Positions 32,031 through 43,900 of a stretch of DNA of 64,000 nt are shown here, one piece after another (position 1 is the stretch's first letter; every line of letters begins with the position of its first letter). Location of the stretch: assembly GCA_002118135.1 (NCBI GenBank), contig BDIU01000075.1, positions 62,001 through 126,000 of the forward strand, given 5' to 3'. A program made the translations under genes and the position numbers. Below the pieces are notes generated by a model. It was not told the DNA's origin, ran no database searches, and saw only the letters and a list, made by a program, of their open reading frames with translations. This DNA is from Trebouxia sp. TZW2008 (lineage: Eukaryota > Chlorophyta > Trebouxiophyceae > Trebouxiales > Trebouxiaceae).

Positions 32031-32648
32031 TCAGGCTGGTAGAAGCACTGCGTGAGCCTTATAATTATTTGCAAAATACGCTATCATTGATGACGCTAAT
32101 TGGTCAAGCATGCTTCGTATGCGTTTGATCCTAGCTTCCATACAAGATATGCACTGCAATGTCGCTGGAGGTGGTTGACCTGTGGCCAGGATGTGTATCA
32201 AAACAGCGCCATTCTTCTGCTTGGACAATATCTTAGCATAAAAGACGGAGCGCCTATTCAGTGTTGGCTCATGCGATTTGATGATGAGCTGAAGAACATC
32301 AAGCTGTTTCTGGATGGCTGCTTGGGCTGGCCTGTGAAACGCCTTCAAAGGTTTCAAGTGAATTTCCTGATATTGCGTCAAGTCCGGGAAGAATCTTTTT
32401 AACTTGTCGCCCGTGACGACATCTGGCACTGCGAAAGCATTTGTGAGCTCTGACTGCAAAGCGTTTACACGGCTCTTAGCTTGACTTGTCTCGCTGTCGA
32501 CCAGAGCGGGCAGGGTTGCAGAGAAAAAGGATTTATTGGTCGAGCTGAAGTGGACAAGGTCCTGTGCGCAAGTCAGGCGCCGTGCAACTTCTAGTATCAG
32601 CTCGCTGGGCAGTTGGCCCAAGCAGCAAGTTGCGGATGCTCTAGACAC
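32031..32648 (-). CDS. F-box protein, main exon (5' exon unresolved)
   Basis: A 206-codon open exon on the minus strand begins at a GTTGCAG acceptor (exon from 32648) and ends with a stop at 32031. It contains an F-box-like motif near the start (LGQLPSELILEVARRL, then DLVHFSSTNKSFF). The remainder is helical with no further recognised domain. F-box proteins recruit substrates to SCF ubiquitin ligases; the target is unknown. No ATG precedes the F-box within this exon, so at least one upstream exon is needed, probably in the CpG-rich stretch 32650-32900. Confidence 0.65.
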   Translation of the reverse strand: MSRASATCCLGQLPSELILEVARRLTCAQDLVHFSSTNKSFFSATLPALVDSETSQAKSRVNALQSELTNAFAVPDVVTGDKLKRFFPDLTQYQEIHLKPLKAFHRPAQAAIQKQLDVLQLIIKSHEPTLNRRSVFYAKILSKQKNGAVLIHILATGQPPPATLQCISCMEARIKRIRSMLDQLASSMIAYFANNYKAHAVLLPA

Positions 32649-33175
32649 CTGCAACGCTGGAAGTGTCAGGGCGCGTCACAACAAGCAGTGGTTTGCCTGC
32701 TTGAGGGTGCGCGTGCTCAAGAAGTGCCGACTGATCACCGGCATGAAGGTGCTGGGGTCACCCACTGGAGAGCTTCGCTGAAAGGGCTGTCATGGCGCGA
32801 CGTCCGGATTGCAAGCAGTCGAAGGCACAATCGTCAGCTTTTGGTGCTCATGACGACTCGATCAGCCAGGGCTTCGTTGGCAGAGGCGGTCGATTCGAAT
32901 TCTGTTTGAAATCCATGCAGAAAGAACGTCTTCAAGATGAATAGTTTTCATAATTTTCAGCACCCTGTCACGGCCATGGTAATTTTGTCACACGCACGAA
33001 ACGAGAAACTGGCAAACCTCATGTCTGGATCACGGCATAAAACCTTTACAAGTTGATGCCATGCTTGTCACTTGACGTTCAACATCAGATTCTTCAAAAG
33101 ACTTCAAGCCAAGTGAGCTGCCGGGTGAGCTGCTGTGTGCGTGGCAAGTGGAATGGACACATGTCTTTGTGCTGG
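32649..33175 (-). other. Probable 5' region of the F-box gene
   Basis: 527 bp between the F-box exon and the SEC1 stop codon. The part nearest the F-box exon (about 32650-32900) is CpG-rich, typical here of gene starts. Several short ATG frames are present on the minus strand, but none joins the F-box exon in an unambiguous phase. Confidence 0.35.
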
Positions 33176-36100
33176 TTATGTGATGGTGGTGAGACCGCCA
33201 CTGCCGAAATTGCTGCCGCTGCCAAAACCTCCGCTGCCAAAACCGCTGCCAGGACGGAAACCTCCTCCGCCACTGCCGTCTATTTCTAACGCTACTTGCT
33301 CAAGAGATCCAAGACTCTGCAGAAAACGCTCGTGCTAATCAAGAAGCAGATATTCTTGGCAAAGGGCAGCAAGTGACATGTCAGAGCTGCGCGATAATAA
33401 TATGACAGGCATGCACAAAACACAGGCATCAAATATGTTGCTTGTCCTCTGGGTGCAGCAATTTTCTCGTCATGCTGCATGCAGTTGTGCAGCATTGTGG
33501 GCTCATGCACTAGGCCTGCAAATGCTTCAAACAGGTGTTGCGTGAACGCAAGGTAAGAATAAACATCAAATCTGGCAGTTGCAGGCTCCAACATGGGCCT
33601 GCAAAAGATCATCAAATAAAATGGGTACTACAACATGGGATTCAGAGAGCTGGCAACTCTGACCTGTAAACTCTTGAGGAAAGTCGTAGGCGTCTCACAG
33701 GATGTGCTGCCTATCAAAACTTCCCGCCCAAGCTTGGCACTCAGCTTGTGAGCCACTCGCATCTCACTCCTTGTGACTCCTCCCACAACAAAGGCCATAA
33801 TCCGCTTGCCCTGCAGCAACAGAACAATTTGCCTTGTTTCAGGCTAGCAATGCAAACACTACCTCATGACCCATTTGCTCTGCAACACAAAACCCCCCTT
33901 GTTATCAGCAAAATCACATCCAGCAAGCATTACATGCCCACAGTGTGGCGCGCAGCATCATCTGCTGCAGTCAGCGTGAAGACTGTTCTCGTGAGGTCAA
34001 GCCATTACATGCCACCGCTACAACTGCCAATGAATTGAGAGTCAAGCATGGCAGCAGATTGCCACTGCCAATGCTCCTGATGATGGTTCAAAGTCAAGCT
34101 TGGCAGAAGGATCTTGCTGCCAAAGCTGTCAATGTCAGCACTGAGCCATTTCACCAAGCATGACAGGAGATTGCTACTGCCAGTGCTGCTGGTGCAAGCA
34201 CCACATCAAGCATAGCAGGCAGTCGCAACTGCCAATGCTGCTGATGTTGTCAGGCAAGCATGGCTCATGAAGGCTACTGCCAGTGCTTCCGGTGATGGTA
34301 TTCAACCATGCCACTGCCAAGTCATGCTGATGCTTAGTCACGCTGGCACTTGATCAAGCAAGGCAGCAGAATGTTGCCAGCAGTGCTATTGATGCTAGTG
34401 CTAAGTCAAGCGTGACCGAAAGATGCTACTGCCAAGACTGCTGGTTGTGATCATTATTCGCGCAGGTACTTGATCATGGTGAAAATTGGGTAATGCTATT
34501 CAGTCAAGCTATGCTTAAGGGTGCTGACCTTGGGTGACTGAGCCTCTTCTCGGGCTCCTGCAGCTTTCTTGGCCCAGCCAACAGACGTCTTGTTGCTGCG
34601 TACACTAGCGCCCTTTGCACCAGGCGCATAGCTGGAACCTACAGCATAGCAAGGAGAAGTCTCAACAACGACAGTACAATACCCCCTGCTGCTGTGACTA
34701 TGATGATGTGAGTGTCGAGAGAGGGAAGGAAAGGAAAGGCAAGGCAAGGCAAGGCAAGGAAAGTGACACCCTTGGGACCTGGCGCACAGCTGGAGCCTGC
34801 TGGCATAACGACAAGAGGACACGCTCTCTGTTGCTATTACTGACGCAGCAGTTCTAGTCAGGTGCAAGGCATATGCAGGATGGCTGCAGTGCATGCATGC
34901 ATTACACACTGCTGCTGCAGGCTACACAGGAATGTCTGGCACAATTCTGTCAGCAACAAGTCACATGACAGATGTAGATGGCACATGCAAGAGTGTTTTA
35001 CTTAGTTAAGAGTGGTGTCCTGTGGGCCCCCCTTTTGACAGGACGTGACATGTAGATAGTAAATAAGTAACAGGATGGTCCAAAAGACTTGGACGTCACA
35101 TGCTGGTGGCTGGCAGGGTGTGATGCAAAGAGATACACAGGATGTGGGGCAGCAAACCTGCATCATTGGATGGTGGTTGGACGTAGGGGTACTCATCAAG
35201 ACTGAGCTTGTTGACAGCTAGATCTTCCAGGACCTCTTGCATGAGTGGCGCAAACCTAGAGAGGGACCACTGCTCATCGCCCTCATCTACATCCCGGTCC
35301 TGCATCACAAAAGCCATCCTGCTCATCTCTGTTCGTAATGGACTGCACGTAGGCAGTAAGGGGCAGTTGAAGAAACTTGAAAACCTCTTGAAGGCAAAGC
35401 AAGAGGGACCACTGCCCATCACCCTCATCTACATCCATTGAGTTGGATGATCAAGTCCCGATACACTCACTTACATTGCAGTCCCGCAGTATCAGCCACC
35501 TGATTTGTGTTTCTGTTTTGATGCAACAAGCATTGATTGCACAAAGAGGGACCACTCCTCATCACCTAATCCACAATGCAGTCCTGCATAGTCAGCAACA
35601 GTGCTTGTCTAGTGTTCGTTGAGCCTCAAAGCATGCAGAGGCAAAGCTATGCTGAATGACAAGGAGATGCTGTTTGGCTGCATCAAGCGTGCGACTAAAT
35701 TTAGGATGTGTATGGGCGTGGCCTGATATGAGCTTCTGACGCTGCTGCCAGGAACAAGGGGAGGTAACAGGGACATTTCTGTTGATCAGCTGCTATAAGC
35801 ATGCAGACTCTTCTCATAAGGGAAAGTTGTCATTGATGCAGCATCATCTTTGACAGCGTACATCAGTTCGACGTCGCAGTGAGCCATGGAGCACATCATT
35901 GAGAATGGGCGCTCTGGCCAGCTGTTGACATGGCTGCTATAAACCACAACTATGGATAGTGATCAACGCCATCATCAACAACATTTTTGTCATCACTACT
36001 AACAGGATGATACCAGTCATACCTTCCTGACAGCCCTCTTGCGCTTGCGGCCAAATGTGAGGCCAATCCCGCTCTTGGCATTGCCCTTCTTCTTGACGGG

Positions 36101-39100
36101 CACTCCCAACAACTCCAGATTGTTGATGGTGTTCATATCCATGTCTGTCAGGTGCGCTAGCCGCTGCCACTGCTGCTGCTTGGCATCATCCATTTTCTCA
36201 GGATGTGTGATCACATAGCTCATCAGCAGTCTGACCTGCAACAGCAACACGTATATTCGATTGCTGTTGATGGTGTCTGTGTTCATGTCGGTCAGGTAAG
36301 CTAGCCTCTGCCACTGCTCCTGTTTGGGATCAACCATCTTCTCAGGATGCGTGATCACATAGCTCATTAGCAGTCTGACCTGCAAGAGCAAGAGCCATGA
36401 TTGATTGCATAGGAGAGCCTCCCTTTGTCGACGCCGCCCAGGACTACTGTTCCTACAGCGCGAAATGGCTGAAAAGGAAACAGACAGCAAACAGCCAGCC
36501 TACAGTGTCTTCTGTGAACATCTTCTGGTTGGTAGAAATGCAGATGATGAGTGCTTTCAGCAGAACCAACAAGCAAGCATGATTTTGCCCTACCTTGTCT
36601 TCTGTGGACATTTTCTGGTTGGTAGAGATGTAGGTGATGATTTCCTTAGAGGTGGCGTCTCCAAAAACTAGGTCCTGCTCCAGCTTGCCTAGGTCAGTGA
36701 GGTCCTTGTCATCAATTATTTTGTTTAGCTTGCTTGCAATCTCTACATGCACTGACAGCCGCGACAACTGCTCCCTGCAGTCACATGAACAACATCATCA
36801 ACAAGGGGGACAAATGAAGACTTTTTCATGGATGGCATCAGCAAAGACTAGGTTCTGCTCCAGCTTTCCCAGATCTGTGAGCTCCTTGTTGTCAACGATC
36901 TTGGTGAGCTTGCTGGCAATCTATACATGCACTAACAACTGCGACATCTGCTCCCTGCAGTCACATGAACAACAACATCAACAAGCGGGACAGATGAAGA
37001 CTTTCTGATGGATGGCATCAGCAAAGACTAGGTCCTGCTCCAGCTTTCCTAGATCTGTGAGGTCCTTGTCGCGATGATCTGCTGGCAAGCTCTAAATGCA
37101 CTGACGACAGCGACAACTGCTCCCTGCAGCTATGACAGACAAGATAAACACAAAAGTGCTCATACATCGATGATGCTGGCGACAACGATGATGGTATCGC
37201 TGATGATGATGATGGTGGTGGGGATGATGACAGTGGAAGCAATGATACCACATCCTTGCAAGCACTGCAGATGTGCATCACGAGTCTTGTCTCGCCAAGC
37301 ATTGATGGTTGTTGTTTCCATTGCTGATGGATCAATCATGTATGAAATGATAACATCATAATAACGTTGTTCTTGCATCATCTTGTTGACAACATCACGT
37401 ACCTGTACTGAGGAAGGGAAGACACCAAGTTCTTCATATTTCTCATATCTAGAGCGCCATCCCCAGTGCCTCCCTGCTTGTATGCAGCGGCCTTGTTCTT
37501 GGCCCTGAACTCGTCAAGGGTGCGCGTGATCTCTATGGTGGCAGCTGCAAAGTGCTTGTGCCTGAGAGCCACCCACATGTCGTCTGTCTCTGCCAGCAAG
37601 TGTTCCTTCTTTTCTGTTTTACCTGCAAAAAAGCACATGCACATTGGTTCAACCCTGTTGTGGCAGTGTACGAAGCGCTGCGAACTGTGTAGGCAGCAGC
37701 ATTGTTCTGGACCCTGAACTCTTCAAGGGTGCATGTGATCTGCGTGGTAATGGCTGCAAAGCATCTGTGCAGCAGCTGTCCATATGTCATCTGCATAGCA
37801 GCTCGTGCACCTTGGATGCATCCCGCAGCAACTAGCGCAGCTAGCAATGGTTGAGTCAACTTGAACGATGCAGTGGATTTGAGGTGGCTGAAGCAGCATG
37901 AGCTTGAAGTAATGCTCTTTGTAATGATGCGCTTGCGCGATGCTCACGCAAGCAAAGACCGAGCCTTGACACAGGCAATAAACTTGAGCTCATTGAAAAT
38001 GTGGAGTCTCAGAGCAACATTGTCAGTGCAGCACAAACAAGCAGTGTCTCTGTTCCTTGCTGAGTTGCATTTTGATGTAGATACAAGTGACAAGAGCGCC
38101 TGATGTTGAAGGCAGAAAGATAAGTCTGCCTTGGCACAAAGACAACTGGCTAGTTCTGTACATTCTGTTTATTCCATATGACAGTATTTACAGATGGATC
38201 TTGGGTGCCAGCAAAGTGAGCATACCTGCTTGTGTCTCCACATCATATCTGAAGACCTCGCCATCCAAGTTAAGCAGGTCATACGCCATGGCCTCATACG
38301 TCCACTCATGTATGACTGGCGCCACGGGATCAAAGCCTCTGCAAGTATAATGTTGCTGACACTAGCGTTCACTGGGTTCAGGACATTAGAGCTTGGGTCT
38401 GAGGCGGTTGTGACATGTATGCAAGGAATGGAAACCAGGAGGGTACACCCTGCTTGAGGCTATCTGCCGTCAGTGGCATGATCTGACACTGGAGAGGGCA
38501 GCTTCATAGGATGGCAAATATGCAATGACAGCCTGAAACTGTCTCATCCTGATTCATTGCCCAGGCACGATGCAGCAAGACAAGCAGTCAGGGACATTTT
38601 GGAGGCGGCCTTTAGAGTATCAGCAGAATAAAGCACAGCAAAAACCACATCAGATGAGCTCAAGTCTGCTATACAGCCACTGTCAGGTTGCACTCTCAGC
38701 TTTCAGCAGATCAATGAGCTCTCCTTGAAAACAAAGGCTGATTGAACAAAGCCACTCAAATGAACCTGTCAAGGATGAACAGGTAATGCCTGGAGGCTGC
38801 CAGCAGCTGTCACAGCAGACAAGCACTCAGCAAGCAACAAATGCTGTGTAGGAGACCAAAGTCTCTTTGGGTCTGACCTGTCAAAGATGACTAGGTCACA
38901 GGTGGATGCTGCTGGCAGCTGCCCTGATCTCTGCATAATGCTGAGGCGCTCATACAAGTCAACTGCCACTCGCTGCGCCACAAGACTCCTGGCTTCCAAG
39001 CCAGATGAGGCGTCCTCCCCAGGCTTTGCTGCTCTGAATCTGATGGTAGGAAACTCCTGCACAATTGCATAAGCCTTGTCTGTTTAATGACTCACAGTAG

Positions 39101-41211
39101 GATGCTGAGCGCTCATACATGTCGGCTGCCACTCGCTGCGCCACAAAAATCCAGGCTTCCAAGCCAGATGAGGTGTCCTCCCCAGGCTTTGCTACTCTGA
39201 ACCTGATGGTTGGAAACTCCTGCACATTTGCACAAGCACTGTTGCGTTATGGTGTGACACTGAGGTGCTCATACAGGTCAACTGCAACTTGCCAACTCCT
39301 GCAGCTTTTCACTGCGTACTGAACCCTGCAGCTTTCCCTTCATATTGGCAAACTGTTGCAAATATGCACAAGCGCTACCCCCTTTTTTGCACTCTTGTCC
39401 TTGCAAACTTCCATCAAGCTGATTGTACCCTTATGTGCAAGGAGGCAAACACATTGGCGAGCCTGGCTGTCACTGTGGTCACCTCTGATATATAGAGCTG
39501 ATGCCAAGAGGAACTTACAACAAGCACACCATCACAGCTATACATAGGCATAGCCAGCGGTGTAGTGCATTTGAGGTGACACCGTCGACGGCTTGCTGTC
39601 AACTCACCTTCAAGGAAGCAAACACAGTGGCGAGCCTGGCTGCCACAGTGGTCACCTCTGATCTGTACTGAGCTGAACCCTCTGAGTTCTCCCCAAATAG
39701 CGTCTGTAGGCTGTGGCCTTCATCTGTGATGAAAGTGCGCTTATCTATTGTCAACAGCTCTACGTTCACCTGCACAGACAACACCCCTGCTGTTCTAAAG
39801 TTTGACGTATGCACTTGTCTCTTGTCGGCAATTCTACATTCACCCACGTAGACAAAGCACTTGCTCTGCTTGAAAGGGCTGGCATCATCATTGACAAGTA
39901 GCTGCTTGCTAGTGGGGTCTACGACCCTGCTAGGTGCATACAGAAGCAACAAACTGCTTCCAATCAATTATGTGCAAAGTCACAAGGCTGGTTACAACAG
40001 CAAAGTGTGAAGCATGGTGTCGTGGGAGTATACACTGACAAGAAACAATATTGCAGCAAATTAGCAGCTGCAATGCTGTGACCGTATGAGTCAATACAAA
40101 CGGACAAGCAGGGGGGCACTGCATACTGTGAGTCTGGCGTACCTGCATAATGACAGATGCTGAATACATGTTTGCTGTGAACCCTGCTTTGTGCAGATGC
40201 AGTCACAAATAAGATCACAGGCACGGTCACCTGTCGCAACTCCAGTAGACAAAATGCAGAACAAAGCCATTCTGGCGTGTACGGATACTCATCGTATTGT
40301 GAGGCAAGGAACATTGCATTGTGAGGACATGACAACATGCAGCGTTTGCTTGACATTTGCGTACATGCTTTCTGCTAGCTTGTCATCGAATGCGTGTAGC
40401 ATCCTACTTGCAGTCTAGCCATGTGATTGATGCCAACATTGCAGCCTGGCATGAAATGCACACACTTGAAAAACAGGGCAGAAGCTACCATTCATGCACC
40501 AACCACATGTGCCCTGACCTCTTTCAAGGATTTTAGTCTCTGTGCCAATCCAGTACAATTCTTGATGGCTTGCAGGTGAGATGGAGCAATTTTTGAAGTG
40601 AAGAACACATGAGCTGTCTTGTACTGCGGCCTGACTTTCCAATCCTCCAGCAACCTCTGTACACTCCTGTCTGTTGGAGTGATGAAATAGACACCAGAAA
40701 TGGATAGTAGAGGCTCACGCTTCTTTTCGATGTTTTCCACCACTGCAGAGACAGCTGAGCTTACCACCAAAAGTGGCAAAGTCTACAACATTAGGCAATA
40801 CAATGGGAGCCTCTGGGAGCAGAGTCAGCCCGGAAACACAGCACAGGGCAGCAAGCAGCAGAAGCAGAGCTTAATCACATGAGAGCACATGTATGCAATT
40901 GTCGTCGCGTATTGAAAATGATGTGCAGTTCAGGTGGACAACTCACATGAAATGCCAAAATCAAGAATTTCTGAAATCTGGCAGGCGTGTGACATCACCC
41001 TTGTGCTGACAGGGTCCATAATAAGCACGCTCCAGTCTGCAGCTCCTGCTGCTGCAATGCTACCGAGCATCTCATTCTGTAACAAAACATCAGTCAGTGA
41101 CGTTTGCTGGGCAATGATCGATGCAAGGCTGTACCTGGCAGACCATCGAGATCGTACCAGTAGCCTTGTTTTGATGAGGCGTCTGAAATCGCCGGAGTCG
41201 ACGACCGCCAT
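33176..41211 (-). CDS. SEC1: Sec1/Munc18 (SM) protein, SEC1/KEULE type
   Basis: Thirteen exons on the minus strand: 41158-41211, 40947-41076, 40519-40742, 39608-39769, 38878-39056, 38226-38338, 37403-37622, 36594-36774, 36023-36235, 35158-35299, 34529-34638, 33664-33810, 33176-33316; 671 aa, close to plant KEULE. Landmarks in order: [28 protein letters not shown]...[73 protein letters not shown], then [18 protein letters not shown] and [10 protein letters not shown] proteins clasp syntaxin/SNARE bundles in vesicle fusion at the plasma membrane and cell plate. An unusual C-terminal exon adds a Gly/Ser/Phe-rich tail ([13 protein letters not shown]). At least seven introns carry exon echoes. Divergent from BRK1 across a 920-bp intergenic region. 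Confidence 0.95.
34020..34470. repeat. Degenerate minisatellite in a SEC1 intron
   Basis: About eight units of roughly 50-60 bp share AGTCAAGCATGGCAG and CTACTGCCAATGCTGCTGATG with heavy divergence. It is not obviously derived from a neighbouring exon, unlike most repeats here. Confidence 0.65.
35400..35580 (-). repeat. Echoes of SEC1 exon 10 acceptor half
   Basis: The segment GATGTAGATGAGGGTGATG...CAGTGGTCCCTCT recurs at about 35400-35440, and a weaker copy at 35535-35585, upstream (minus strand) of exon 35158-35299. Confidence 0.75.
36280..36550 (-). repeat. Echoes of SEC1 exons 9 and 8
   Basis: 36283-36380 repeats the exon 9 opening ([15 protein letters not shown]...[11 protein letters not shown]) with its GCAG acceptor and a nearly open frame. 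About 36485-36540 repeats the donor half of exon 8 (ACCAACCAGAAGATGTTCAC). Confidence 0.85.
36800..37135 (-). repeat. Two echoes of SEC1 exon 8 acceptor half
   Basis: Near 36810-36957 and 37010-37130 the minus strand repeats CTGCAGGGAGCAG...AAGCTGGAGCAG-ACCTAGTCTTTG. Both carry indels and stops; both keep the CTGCAG acceptor region. Confidence 0.85.
37690..37830 (-). repeat. Echo of SEC1 exon 7
   Basis: Minus strand reads [20 protein letters not shown] in place of the functional [20 protein letters not shown], upstream of exon 37403-37622. Confidence 0.75.
39075..39500 (-). repeat. Echoes of SEC1 exons 5 and 4
   Basis: 39110-39222 is a nearly intact, open copy of the exon 5 opening ([21 protein letters not shown]). 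A decayed one lies at about 39255-39340. 39435-39490 repeats the donor half of exon 4 (GTGACCACAGTGACAGCCAGG region). Confidence 0.83.
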
Positions 41212-42131
41212 GGCACCTACTACCCTTGACAGATGCTTTGTCTACAGTGACGGCTGCGTCCCGTAAGACTCTCAACCGCTACTCGCAGTCAACTTCCGAT
41301 CGATGTCTAAAGCCTGTCGTTGCTGTTTGAACACGAAAACTGGTTGAAAACCGCCAGTGACCTGCCTCCTGACTTTCGCAACAGTCAAGATTTGTCGAGA
41401 CTTGGGACAGGCTGGCACGCGGTGCGACCGAACCGTGCGACCGAGATCAAATCACATTACCTGAAGCTCAGCGATGCCTGAGTGCAAAGCATGGGCAGTC
41501 GCACCTCAACTGCTATTTTTGACCCTTGTTACTAACAAGTTGTTAGCTAGCTGACTGCATGCAACACATTCGAGTCAAACACAATGCAACACTTGGAGTT
41601 TTGCAATCAGGCACCACTGTACTCTTTCAGGCAGAGGCCGCCGTAGGGCTTGCACCGGCCCAGCATGATGTGGAAATGCAGATCTTCATTGAGATTTTTC
41701 GATTTTGTACCGGACGAGCTTCAAGCGTGCTTTAGGGGCACACACCAATTAGGGGAGAAGACGGTAGACAGACAAATGTGTTAGTAACTCATACCAATAT
41801 AGATGGCGAACGCAAGTGACTTCCTCCGCTCAAGTATCAACAGTCATCATGCCTTGCGCACTTCCGCAGCCAGCTTATCAGTACATGTCAGAATGAACAG
41901 TCCTGCCCTGAACATGGCTGGAAACCAACGCAACGCAAGATGCCATTATCAATTCATACAATTTTCTTGACCTCTGGCAAGTGACTTGACTGCTGACTGT
42001 ACACGTACACGCACCGCGGTGACTTACGGAGAAGGATAATTGCCTCGTTGCATTCTGTTGCGCGTCCTGGTCTGGCCGACGCATCCCAGCTCATCAACAG
42101 CTGTTTCACCAGCAATGATGCTGGTGCAGGC
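41212..42131. promoter_or_regulatory. Divergent promoter region, SEC1 / BRK1
   Basis: 920 bp between the SEC1 start codon (minus) and the BRK1 start codon (plus). CpG content is raised near both starts (about 41150-41480 and 42000-42110). No coding exon or repeat recognised. Confidence 0.5.
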
Positions 42132-42604
42132 ATGACTGACTTTGCTGAGCCCGACATTGACCAGAAAACGGAGGCTTTGAAAAGAGATTTTGACAACCGG
42201 GAGTTCTCTGGTGACTTCTCACAAAGCGTTCAGCAGCTTGCCGCTTTCGTCAGCAACTTTGGTAAGTCTTGTGTACCGTATATAGTTGAGTCTGGTGCAT
42301 TTTGTTGAAGCAGTGCAGCTCCCAGTGTTTCGTCGACGTGGTAGCAGCTGAGATCTCACACGTGATATGCTGCTTTTTTGTCTCAAAGCGCTCTGTGCTG
42401 TGCAGAATCTGCAGTGCAGAACAAGCTCGCCACGTTGAACGGAAAGCTTGTCAGGTATGAGTGAGCATTGGTATTATTCAAGCCCTGCAGCTGCAGCTAT
42501 ATATTCTGCGGTGCTTTCACAGGCTAGAGCGTTTGCTTGACGCTTTGGAGAGGCAACGAACGCCCAGCGAGAAAGAAAATTTGCAACACAACTCACAACT
42601 CTGA
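42132..42604 (+). CDS. BRK1: BRICK1 / HSPC300 homologue (SCAR/WAVE complex)
   Basis: Exons 42132-42261, 42406-42454 and 42523-42604 give 86 aa (family usually about 75-85). The protein reads MTDFAEPDIDQ, then DFDNREFSGDFSQSVQQLAAFVSNF, NKLATLNGKLVRLERLLDALE and a short polar tail. The heptad pattern is the single coiled coil of BRK1, the smallest SCAR/WAVE subunit, which activates Arp2/3-dependent actin branching (family knowledge). The N-terminal half is divergent. The start is the last ATG in frame before the conserved part; an earlier non-spliced extension is open but has no ATG supported by homology. TOM1 follows after only 63 bp. Confidence 0.87.
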
Positions 42605-42667
42605 GGCAGGCAAGCAGCTGTGCACAGCAAGCTTCACTGCTTTGAACTGAATTGGGTGAAATTGGTT

Positions 42668-43900
42668 ATGACTCTTTGTGCCATAAAGCAGGAAATCATG
42701 TGGACTTTGAGGTCAACTCTTGACAACCTGCCACCATGGTGGCAAAAGATTGATGACAACCCAGACTGGCAGGATGGTGCTTTCATTGGTCTTGCGGCCT
42801 GCTATGGCCTGATAGCCTTGGTCGCTGTGGTCCAGTTGATCAGGATCCAGAGGCGTGTCCCTGAATATGGCTGGACCACACAGAAGGTACAGATTTCAGC
42901 AGTTGTGCTGAGAAATGTAACATGCAGAAAGTCTCAGACCATTGCATTGTTGCAAATGTGCCTCGCAGAGGCTGCCATTCTGCACCTCACAAGAGCGCAC
43001 ATAGCACACAAATCTCTAAGCAGAGTAGGATCAGTCTGCTGCGCGCATCAGCTGCCTAGCACCATGCTGATGGGCTGATAGCAGTATGGAAATGCTGATC
43101 CTGAGATTGCCGAGGAGCCCCAATGTGATTGTCCCAGCGATTTCCAAATTCAATGCCTGCACTGTCAGATTACTGCTGCTCACTGGCTAAAGAAGCTTCT
43201 GCATTGCCTGCAGGTATTCCATCTGCTGAATGCTTGCGTATGCATCTTGCGCTGTGTGGTCTTTGCCCTGAGGGAGAGGGTACAGACAATGCACCCAGCA
43301 GCAGTCTCAGCCGTCCTGCTGGATCTGCCAGGATTGCTCTTCTTCTCCACCTACACTCTGCTGGTCCTCTTTTGGGCTGAGATCTACCACCAAGCACGCA
43401 GCCTGCCAGGCACTAGTCTGCGCCCGATCTTTGTGGCGTTCAACGTGTTCGTCTACGCCATCCAGATCGGCCTCTGGGTCTACGCCAGCATGGTGCACGG
43501 CCAGAAGCTGGCCTTGGAGAGGGTCCTTTCCTGCATCTTTCTGGCTGTGGTTTCACTGTCAGCAGCAGCAGGTTTCTTGCTGTACGGCGGTCGCCTCTTT
43601 ACCCTTCTTCGCAGATTCCCAATTGAGTCACGTGGGCGCAAGAAGAAGCTGCGTGAAGTTGGCTTTGTCACATGCATCTGTGCAGCATGTTTCACAGCAA
43701 GGGCGGTCATCGTGGCATGGTCCGCCTTTGACAAGGAGGATGCTGATTTGGATGTGATGGTTCACCCGCTCCTCAACATCGTGTACTACACAGTGGTTGA
43801 GCTCATTCCGTCAGCTCTGGTGCTGTACATCTTGCGTAAGCTGCCTCCAAAGCGGGCACCACAGGGCTACCAGCAGATTCCTGCCACTCAGCAGGCCTGA
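42668..43900 (+). CDS. TOM1: TOM1/TOM3 (THH1) family seven-pass membrane protein
   Basis: Exons 42668-42886 and 43214-43900, about 301 aa (291 if the ATG at 42698 is used). It has IRIQRRVPEYGWTTQK|VFHLLN, then LLDLPGLLFFSTYTLLVLFWAEIYHQARSLPG, which is diagnostic of the TOM1/TOM3/THH1 domain. Around seven hydrophobic segments follow and a cytoplasmic basic end (ILRKLPPKR). In plants these tonoplast proteins interact with ARL8 and were discovered as host factors for tobamovirus replication; the normal role is unclear. The exon 2 body is intronless and relatively CpG-rich, and there are no exon echoes. Confidence 0.92.

Noticed and set aside
32680..32910. Plus-strand Arg/Ala-rich ORF of about 98 codons
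   Set aside because: Typical chance frame in a CpG-rich promoter patch; no splice sites or domain.
33181..33290. Plus-strand Ala/Thr/Lys-rich peptide resembling histone H1
   Set aside because: It is the antisense of the Gly/Ser-rich last SEC1 exon, which is in phase with the rest of SEC1.
43170..43500. Minus-strand ORFs over TOM1 exon 2
   Set aside because: The plus frame encodes the diagnostic TOM1/TOM3 block; the antisense frames are by-products.
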